Assembly: GCA_011046055.1 (NCBI GenBank) | Contig: DSBN01000098.1 | Location: forward strand, 1-5,683 | Direction: 5' to 3' | Length of the DNA stretch: 5,683 nt | Origin: Sediminispirochaeta sp. | GTDB lineage: Bacteria; Spirochaetota; Spirochaetia; DSM-16054; Sediminispirochaetaceae | Shown: positions 1 through 5,271 of the stretch, one piece after another | Position numbering within the stretch: the first letter of the stretch is position 1 | Layout of the letters: each line of letters starts with the position of its first letter | The notes under the pieces: model-generated | The model's database searches: none | Told to the model about the DNA's origin: nothing | Seen by the model: only the letters and a program-made list of their open reading frames with translations | Translations under genes and position numbers: made by a program

Positions 1-1378
1 GCAGAAGGCTGACCACGTTGTCCAGGGGGATGTAGTACTTCTCCTCGTCGTAGCGGTCATCCTGGTCGGTTTCCACCACCAGCGCATCTCGGTAGTAGCT
101 GCCCGGCTCGCCGTAGATCACCGGCAGGCCCAGGGAGAGCTTGAGCTTCGGGGCGACGGTACCGCTCAAACCCAGCACCACGTCCCCGGAGTGGTCCTGG
201 TAGGCGTGGCGCCAGCGCAGGGCCGGCCGCCATTTTCCCCCTCCGATCCTGGGCATCCGCAGCGCCAGCGCGCCGTAGTGCCCCAGCCCCTCGGCCACGG
301 AGGAGTCGAAGCGGTACTCCCCGACCAGGGTCCAGTCGGAGGAGTCGCTGTCCCAGACAAAGAGCCCGTCGGCCTGCCAGCGGCTCTCGCCACCCCAGGG
401 CTCGCCGCGGTCCCAGTGTCCCACAAAATCGGCGGCGAGCTCAACGGCGCCGACGTTGGTCGACAGGGAGAGCACGCTGCCCAGAGCCTCGTCAGCGTGG
501 TAGTGCCCCGAGAGGCTGAGACCGACCGGGCCGAAGCCGCGGTCCCAGAGGCCGGCGTAGCCGAAAGCCTTGGGATTTATTTCGCTGTAATCCCCCTTCA
601 GCGCCGGGGTGGTGTAGACCAGCCCGTCCAGGGTACCGCCGGCGGCGGGAAGCGAAGCCCGCACCGCCAGGCCGTCGTAAATACGGGAGACCAGGTTGCC
701 CGGGTTGCCCAGCAGCCGCCCCTGGCCCCAGGTCAGGCGCTGTTTGCCGGCCCGGAAGAAGACCGTATCCGCCAGGGTGTAGTCGACGAAGAGTTCGCGG
801 ATCGAGGGGGTGGAAAAATTGAAGGCGCCGCCGGCCCCGTCGACCTGGCTTTCGTCAAACACCGTCTCCACGCTGCCGTGAAAGCGCAGGTAAGGTTCGG
901 GGCGGGCGTCGGTAGTGACGATCACCCGGGTGTAGTAGAGCCCGGAGTAGCGAATCTCTTCGGGCCAGCTCTCGCCGGAGGCGGGCCACTCGAGCAGCCC
1001 GATCCCAGCGCCGACCCCGGCGTTGACCTTGCCGGCGACCTTCACCGGGGAGGTGGTCAAAGCCTCCAGATCGACCCGGGCCGCCGCCTCTTCGAAGCCC
1101 TCGCCGCTCTCCTCTTCGGCCTCTTCACCGGTCGACGATTGCTCCCCGTCGCGCGTATCCTGGTCCGGCTCCTGCTCGCTCGCCTCATCACCGCCGGAGT
1201 TGAAAAACTCGTCGATGTCCATCTGGCCGGAGGACCGCTCCCCGAAGGCAGGCTCGTCGCTCTGGGCGAAAACGGGGGGGGCGAGAAGCAGCAGCGTCAA
1301 TAGGAGGCTCAAGGCCGCGGCCCGCGGCTCTCTCACGGTGCGGGGGATTTTTTTTTCATAAAAATTGAAAAAACCCAT
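1..1378 (-). CDS. Putative outer-membrane beta-barrel protein, 3' end outside window
   Basis: Open for 459 codons from ATG at 1378 to the left edge with no stop. The product has a long signal peptide: basic n-region residues 1-19 (including FFNFYEKK), hydrophobic core 20-35 (ALSLLLTLLLLAPP), likely cleavage after VFA at about 38. Residues 40-98 form an acidic Glu/Asp/Ser/Gln-rich linker. From about 112 the chain alternates short polar and hydrophobic stretches rich in Gly, Tyr and Trp, as in transmembrane beta-strands. The segment AGKQRLTWGQGRLLGNPGNL (210-229) resembles the G-K-x-x-x-x-WG...NP signature seen in DUF1302/alginate-export-like and related porins; that family link is by eye only. 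The gene starts 3 bases after the LolA-like gene stop, so it is probably translationally coupled. An alternative GTG start at 1336 would give a normal-length signal peptide but has no visible ribosome binding site. Its role as outer-membrane partner or client of the upstream transporter is inferred from context. Confidence 0.78.
   Translation of the reverse strand, partial: MGFFNFYEKKIPRTVREPRAAALSLLLTLLLLAPPVFAQSDEPAFGERSSGQMDIDEFFNSGGDEASEQEPDQDTRDGEQSSTGEEAEEESGEGFEEAAARVDLEALTTSPVKVAGKVNAGVGAGIGLLEWPASGESWPEEIRYSGLYYTRVIVTTDARPEPYLRFHGSVETVFDESQVDGAGGAFNFSTPSIRELFVDYTLADTVFFRAGKQRLTWGQGRLLGNPGNLVSRIYDGLAVRASLPAAGGTLDGLVYTTPALKGDYSEINPKAFGYAGLWDRGFGPVGLSLSGHYHADEALGSVLSLSTNVGAVELAADFVGHWDRGEPWGGESRWQADGLFVWDSDSSDWTLVGEYRFDSSVAEGLGHYGALALRMPRIGGGKWRPALRWRHAYQDHSGDVVLGLSGTVAPKLKLSLGLPVIYGEPGSYYRDALVVETDQDDRYDEEKYYIPLDNVVSLL
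1351..1373. repeat. AT-only inverted repeat inside the 5' end of the barrel gene
   Basis: Arms TTTTTTCA (1351-1358) and TGAAAAAA (1366-1373) are perfect 8-base inverted repeats around a 7-base TAAAAAT loop. The left T-run extends to nine bases (1348-1356), which is A9 on the coding strand. It lies 6 to 28 bases into the gene, counting from the ATG at 1378, and encodes FFNFYEKK. It resembles the palindrome in the LolA-like gene in position, composition and encoded peptide. A hairpin here would lie inside the ribosome's initiation footprint. Confidence 0.78.
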
Positions 1379-1381
1379 ACC

Positions 1382-2248
1382 TCAGTCGCCCACCCGTTCG
1401 ATGTAGGCCCGGGTGAAGACCTGGTCGGGCAGACTCTGGAAGGAGGCCTTGGCCACCGAGACGAAGGTCCGCTGGTGCTGGACCGCGCCGTCGACCCGCC
1501 GGCCCCGCAGCTCGTCCTGGATCACGATCCGAGTAGGCACATAGAAATCGCCCAGCTCCTTGTAGTCGGGTATGGCGGTGGTCCGCATGTGGCGGCCGCT
1601 CAGGGAGTAGTCCTCCATTTTGCGCACCAGGTGATTCTGGTCGATCCAGATCCTCTTCTTGGGAAAACTCACCTTGTCGCTCACCGCCTCCAGGTCGTAG
1701 ACATCGGTCAGGTAGGACCCCAGCTCCTCCTGCCGGCGAGCGACGATGCGAAAATCCTCGGCCAGGCTGGAGCGGGTGAAGTCGCTGTTGCGCAGGCTGG
1801 TGTTCTGGAAGCGGTCCTTGGAGCTGATCACGGTGAAGCGCCGGGGTACCGGGTCGTAGAGCCAGAGCTTGTCCCCCACCCGCAGGTAGCCCTTGCCGCG
1901 GTCGCCTGCTGGCTCCATGATGATGATGGTGTAGGTGTCCTTGCGGTCCCGCCGGAACATGGTCATCTTGGTCCGGCTGTTGCCCTCGCCGGGGCGAGAT
2001 TCGACGACCGTGTACTCGGCGGAGAAGTCGCTTTGCGGGTAGGTCACCAGCCGGTCCACCCGCTCCAGGATCTCCCGGCTCTCGGCCCGGGAAAAGTCCT
2101 GGGCCCCCAGCGCCGCGCCGCCGAGGCACAAAAGCGCGGCCAGCATCAGCCCGCGCAATGTGCTCACGAGCCGGGCCGCTTTTTTTCCATATATATATGA
2201 AAAAAAACTCGCTCTCATCTCGAGTACATATCTTTTTTGTCCGTACAT
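1382..2248 (-). CDS. LolA-like outer membrane lipoprotein-sorting protein
   Basis: 288 residues. The start chosen is ATG at 2248 because AGGAG lies 5 bases upstream; the longer reading to 2413 runs into the preceding permease gene. The n-region is long and basic (1-33), followed by a hydrophobic core (LMLAALLCLGGAALGA, 34-49) and likely signal peptidase I cleavage before QDF. The single Cys (41) has no proper lipobox. The mature part matches the LolA-like 'outer membrane lipoprotein-sorting' family: an opening helix (SREILERVDRL), then MEPAGDRGKGYLRVGDKLWL (111-130), YDPVPRRFTVISSKDRFQNT (131-150) and NSDFTRSSLAEDF (154-166). These correspond to that family's P-x-x-x-x-G-x-x-L-x-x-x-x-x-LW-x-Y-x-P and S-DF blocks. 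Known members are periplasmic half-barrel proteins that bind lipid or acyl chains. Here it lies directly after two LolC/E-type permeases, so it probably receives their cargo (inference). Cargo identity is unknown; it need not be a classical lipoprotein. Confidence 0.87.
   Translation of the reverse strand: MYGQKRYVLEMRASFFSYIYGKKAARLVSTLRGLMLAALLCLGGAALGAQDFSRAESREILERVDRLVTYPQSDFSAEYTVVESRPGEGNSRTKMTMFRRDRKDTYTIIIMEPAGDRGKGYLRVGDKLWLYDPVPRRFTVISSKDRFQNTSLRNSDFTRSSLAEDFRIVARRQEELGSYLTDVYDLEAVSDKVSFPKKRIWIDQNHLVRKMEDYSLSGRHMRTTAIPDYKELGDFYVPTRIVIQDELRGRRVDGAVQHQRTFVSVAKASFQSLPDQVFTRAYIERVGD
2180..2207. repeat. AT-only palindrome inside the 5' end of the LolA-like gene
   Basis: A 28-base inverted repeat: T7, C, then C(AT)5G at the centre, then A8, with one mismatched pair (2187/2200). 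On the coding strand it starts about 42 bases after the ATG and encodes FFSYIYGKK in the signal-peptide n-region. The surroundings are GC-rich, so the island stands out strongly. It could fold as an A/U hairpin in the mRNA, act as a flexible or protein-binding DNA site, or be a slippage site (T7, A8 and (AT)5 together). No function is demonstrated. Confidence 0.8.
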
Positions 2249-2253
2249 AGCCT

Positions 2254-2258
2254 CTCCT
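2254..2258 (-). promoter_or_regulatory. Ribosome binding site of the LolA-like gene
   Basis: On the minus strand AGGAG (within CGAGGAGAGGCT) lies 5 bases before the ATG at 2248. It is the best Shine-Dalgarno sequence in the window and decides the start. The alternatives are ATG at 2218 and GTG at 2167; neither has a comparable site. It lies in the 32-base gap after the second permease gene, the only real intergenic spacer here. Confidence 0.8.
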
Positions 2259-2280
2259 CGTTCGTTCAATGGTGGTCGCG

Positions 2281-3588
2281 CTATCCCTGACGGTGCAGCG
2301 CGTCCACCGGCCTCATCCGACCGGCCCGCAGCGCCGAACGGAGGCTGCCCAGCAGGCTCGCCGCCAGCACCAGCACCCCTATCATCAGTATACCCCACTC
2401 GGGCAGGATCCACCGCAGTCTCCCCTGGGTCAAAAAGAGGGTGCTGACGAAGTTCGGGGGAAAATGGAAGAGCAGGCGAAACAGCTCCATCAGCCCCACC
2501 GCCAGCAGCTGACCCAGGACCACCCCGGCGAGGCCCAGAATACCCGCCTCGATCAGAAAAGAGAGCACCGTCCGCCCGCGGCCCATCCCCAGGGCGCGCA
2601 GGGTTCCGATCTCCCGGGTTCGCTCCCAGATGATCATGGCGAAGGTGTTGCTCACCCCCACCACCACTATACAGAGAAACATAAAAATAAGCGTCCCGGC
2701 GATCAAGGCCATGGCCGACAAGAGGTCGTTGATCTCCTCCAGCTGAGCTCCCACGGTGACCACCCCGTACTCGCGCCGATCGCGCTTCCGCCGGGCCTCA
2801 TCGCGGTAAGCCTCCCGAGTCTCCAGTACTCCGAAGCTCGGCAGCCGCTCGGCAAGCTTCGCCGCCAGCGCCCGAGCCGCCTCCTCCTGCGTAGCCAGGG
2901 GATCCCGCAGATATACCCCCACCTCGTTGACTCGATCCTCCGGCGCCTCCCGGAGGCGGTTGAGCGCCCGCCGATGCATGTAGGGGGTGTAGCCAAAAAA
3001 AGATGACTCGGCGTAGATGCCCCGGACGATCAGCTCGGCGGTGTTGGTCCGGCCCCGGTCGCTGCGGATGGAGACCAAGAGCTCGTCGCCGAGACCGACC
3101 CGCAGCTGCTCTGCGGTGGCCGTGGAGATCAAAATTCCCCGCTCGTCTTCCTCCTCCGGGACCGATCCTTCGACGAAGTCGAACTTTTCCAAAACCGGTC
3201 GCTCCAGGTCCCACTCCACCCCGACCAGACGCCGCTGCTTGAACCAATATCCGGAGAAAAAGAGTTCGATATTCTGCTGGTCGTAGTAGGTGCTTCGAAG
3301 GGAGCGGGTTTTGACGGAAACACCGCCGTCCGCAAGCCCTTCGACCGCCGCCAAGACCTCCTCGACGTGGTCGATCTGGGAGTCCCCGTCGCCGATGTAG
3401 CCGAGGACCACCGCGTCGCCGGCGAAGTAGCGGCTCGCCTTCTCGTGGAGGCTGGCCCGCAGCCCCAGGACCACCGCCAGGACCACCGTCAGCACCAGGG
3501 TGATAATGACCAGGGCGGCCAGCAGCACCCGGTAGCGGTGGAGGTTGCGGACGAAGTTTCTCCAGGCGGCAAAAAAGATTCCTCTCAT
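2281..3588 (-). CDS. FtsX-like ABC transporter permease (LolC/E- or MacB-type), second subunit
   Basis: 435 residues with the standard four-helix layout: TM1 at about 20-43, a large periplasmic (MacB-PCD-like) domain 45-285, then TM2 (289-317), TM3 (343-367) and TM4 (396-415). Right after TM2 comes the FtsX coupling-helix signature WERTREIGTLRALGMGR (321-337), which in this family contacts the ATPase. The C-terminus (RAGRMRPVDALH) is the usual R-x-x-P-x-x-A-L ending. The start overlaps the upstream permease stop as ATGA, so the pair is almost certainly co-translated and heterodimeric. A strongly basic stretch (EARRKRDRREYG, about 264-275) sits just before TM2. An A7/T7 run at 2995-3001 encodes part of ESSFFGY. 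By homology the subunit moves no solute through a pore but transmits ATP-driven motion to the periplasm (mechanotransmission, family knowledge). The ATPase is not in the window. Confidence 0.94.
   Translation of the reverse strand: MRGIFFAAWRNFVRNLHRYRVLLAALVIITLVLTVVLAVVLGLRASLHEKASRYFAGDAVVLGYIGDGDSQIDHVEEVLAAVEGLADGGVSVKTRSLRSTYYDQQNIELFFSGYWFKQRRLVGVEWDLERPVLEKFDFVEGSVPEEEDERGILISTATAEQLRVGLGDELLVSIRSDRGRTNTAELIVRGIYAESSFFGYTPYMHRRALNRLREAPEDRVNEVGVYLRDPLATQEEAARALAAKLAERLPSFGVLETREAYRDEARRKRDRREYGVVTVGAQLEEINDLLSAMALIAGTLIFMFLCIVVVGVSNTFAMIIWERTREIGTLRALGMGRGRTVLSFLIEAGILGLAGVVLGQLLAVGLMELFRLLFHFPPNFVSTLFLTQGRLRWILPEWGILMIGVLVLAASLLGSLRSALRAGRMRPVDALHRQG
3585..3588 (-). other. ATGA stop/start overlap between the two permease genes
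   Basis: The last codon of the 561-residue permease (GAA) is followed by TGA. The ATG of the 435-residue permease shares two of those bases (ATGA). This arrangement typically allows translation termination and reinitiation, giving equal amounts of two subunits, which fits a heterodimeric permease. Confidence 0.9.
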
Positions 3589-5270
3589 TCGGCCATCGCC
3601 TCCACCGGACTGATCTCCAAGGCCCTTTTCAAGGGGTAAAGCATAGACAAAGCCGCCAACAAGAGGCCGGCAAACAGGTGGTTCAGCACGATCTGCCCGC
3701 TCATGTTGCCCCGCAGCGGCTCGCCGCCGAACAGGAGCTGGATATAGCGGTTCTCAATGACGATCCCCGCTTCGTTGAGCCACTGCACGCCGAAAAACCC
3801 GAGCAGAATACCGGCCAGGGCGCTTCCGAAGACCACGATGAGGGTCTCCAGTCCGATCAGCAGGGCCACCCGGGCCCGTCCGGCGCCCAGGGCGCGCAGG
3901 GTCCCGATCTCCCGGGTCCGCTCCAAAATCGACAGCAGCAGGGCGTTGGCGGCGATGATCACCGCCCCGAAGGAGACGAAGAGCAGGCCTAGGTTGAACA
4001 GCAGCTGCAGATATCTGGCCAGCATGGCGTTGCCCCCCACGCTGCGGCTCCAGTCCCGAATGAGGTAGCCCGTCTGGTCGCGAAAACCCGTCTCTTCGAG
4101 GCTCGAGACCACCCCTTCCGCCGCGCCGCGATCCCGCAGCGAGACCAGCAGGAAATTCCACGCCCCCGAGTCCACTTCGCTCGGCGCTGAAGCCAAGGCT
4201 GGGTCGCCGTCGCTTTGGTCCGTCCGTTCGGCGGAATCGATTCGGGGGGTGGAATCTGTTTGGGAATTGGAGTTGGTTTGGGACTTGGGGTCGGCAGGAT
4301 CGCCGGTAGGCGGGGAGTCGGTCTGAGCCGGCGTATCCGCCGAATCTGACCGGCTATTATCATCAAAGATCGCGAAAGGATCGATAGTATCTTCTTCACC
4401 CGCCGACGGCTGGTCGGCGCCAGCGGTCTCATCGTGGGCCGAAGCGGCGGTATCATCGACGACGGCGCGGGAATCAGTGGAGACGGCATCGTCCGCCGCG
4501 CCGGTGCTGAACGGATCGCCGCCGCTGTCACCGAAGAGCGCGCCTATGTCGCCGGTGAGCGCCTCCTGTTCTTCTGGCGAGAGGAGCTGTGCGTCCTGCG
4601 CCCCGTAGAGGTAGCCGTTCAGCGCCCGGGCGGTGTCGGCGTCCACCAGCACCAAGTTGTCCAGGATCTCGTCACGTACCGGGTAGTCGATGGTTCCGGT
4701 GACCGGGACCTCCCGTAGGGTGAAATGGCGTCCCGTACTGGAGGCCAGCAGGGCCTTTTTCCCGACGGGGTCTTTCCAGAGCCCCTCCGATACGATCACC
4801 CCTCCCTGGCCCGGCTCCGGAAGTTCTCCGCTGGTCAGTTGGAAATCCGGTACCAAGCGGAAGTATTCGTCGAAGTCCACGCCGAAGACGGTGACGTCCC
4901 GGTTGCGCCCACCTACCTTCACCCGGGCGGCGGAGCTGATCAAGCCGGCGGCGGCCCGCACCTCCGGCAGCGCCTCGGTCCGGCGTTTCAGCTCGGGGTA
5001 GTCCAGCAGGGTCGGCTGGACCAGGTACTGCCCCACCAGAAGCTGGTCCGAACCGAAGATGGTGAAGTTGGAGTCCACCTTCGCCGAGACGCTCAAGTCG
5101 CCGGTGATATGACGGGCGTAGAGCCGGTAGAGCGACTCCACCGTGGTCTCCAACACCGCGTTCCCGGCCACCAACAGGGCGAAAATGAGGACGATACTGA
5201 ACATCATCGGCGCCAGCCGTCGGAGGTTGCGGACGACGTTACGTAGGGCAAGGGAGAGGAGCGCGGGCAT
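3585..5270 (-). CDS. FtsX-like ABC transporter permease with large acidic periplasmic insertion, first subunit
   Basis: 561 residues, well above the roughly 400-435 usual for LolC/E-type subunits. TM1 lies at about 20-40 (APMMFSIVLIFALLVAGNAV). The periplasmic domain spans 45-415, including V-x-G-V-D-F (128-133) and VIVSEGLWKD (158-167). TM2 is at 420-447, TM3 at 468-495 and TM4 at 526-546. The coupling-helix signature ILERTREIGTLRALGAGR (448-465) is nearly identical to that in the second permease. It ends in ISPVEAMAE, the family's P-x-x-A-M terminus. The extra length is a low-complexity block at about 246-368, rich in Asp, Ser, Thr, Pro and Ala; the ordered fold resumes at WNFLLVSLRD (371-380). 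ATG at 5270 begins one base after the TAG of the upstream gene, so translation is probably coupled. The subunit likely pairs with the 435-residue permease in an inner-membrane complex serving the LolA-like protein. LolCDE-like export versus MacB-like efflux cannot be decided here. Confidence 0.94.
   Translation of the reverse strand: MPALLSLALRNVVRNLRRLAPMMFSIVLIFALLVAGNAVLETTVESLYRLYARHITGDLSVSAKVDSNFTIFGSDQLLVGQYLVQPTLLDYPELKRRTEALPEVRAAAGLISSAARVKVGGRNRDVTVFGVDFDEYFRLVPDFQLTSGELPEPGQGGVIVSEGLWKDPVGKKALLASSTGRHFTLREVPVTGTIDYPVRDEILDNLVLVDADTARALNGYLYGAQDAQLLSPEEQEALTGDIGALFGDSGGDPFSTGAADDAVSTDSRAVVDDTAASAHDETAGADQPSAGEEDTIDPFAIFDDNSRSDSADTPAQTDSPPTGDPADPKSQTNSNSQTDSTPRIDSAERTDQSDGDPALASAPSEVDSGAWNFLLVSLRDRGAAEGVVSSLEETGFRDQTGYLIRDWSRSVGGNAMLARYLQLLFNLGLLFVSFGAVIIAANALLLSILERTREIGTLRALGAGRARVALLIGLETLIVVFGSALAGILLGFFGVQWLNEAGIVIENRYIQLLFGGEPLRGNMSGQIVLNHLFAGLLLAALSMLYPLKRALEISPVEAMAE
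4167..4535 (-). other. Low-complexity acidic insertion in the first permease (residues 246-368)
   Basis: This segment encodes about 123 residues dominated by Asp, Ser, Thr, Ala and Pro with very few hydrophobics and no Cys, so it is probably disordered and periplasmic. It contains three Q-T-[DN]-S units (316-319, 331-334, 337-340) and two D-P-F motifs (252-254, 297-299). The reading frame stays open and the family fold resumes downstream, so it is an in-frame insertion, not a frameshift. The repeated units use different codons (for example GAC and GAT for Asp), which argues against very recent duplication. Confidence 0.85.
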
Positions 5271-5271
5271 G

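Noticed and set aside
191..1303. 370-codon plus-strand ORF
   Set aside because: It is antisense to the barrel gene. Its product is an unpatterned mix of Gly, Ala, Pro, Val and Arg with no recognisable domain, as expected for GC-rich shadow frames, while the minus strand shows a signal peptide and strand-like pattern.
1348..1373. Intrinsic transcription terminator between the LolA-like and barrel genes
   Set aside because: The stem is A/T-only with no GC-rich hairpin before a U-run, and it lies inside the barrel reading frame. It is unlikely to terminate.
2120..2126. Lipobox at Cys 41 of the LolA-like protein
   Set aside because: The residues before Cys are A-L-L and the Cys lies mid-way in the hydrophobic core. 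This does not fit signal peptidase II, even with relaxed rules.
1356..2129. 257-codon minus-strand ORF in another frame
   Set aside because: It is an out-of-frame reading of the LolA-like gene, with Arg/Pro/Gly-rich composition and no domain.
1475..2200. 241-codon plus-strand ORF
   Set aside because: It lies opposite the LolA-like gene, whose family motifs are clear on the minus strand. It has no ribosome binding site or domain of its own.
2249..2413. N-terminal extension of the LolA-like gene to ATG at 2413
   Set aside because: It would overlap the permease gene by over 130 bases and place 55 low-quality residues before the signal peptide. The AGGAG-preceded ATG at 2248 is far better.
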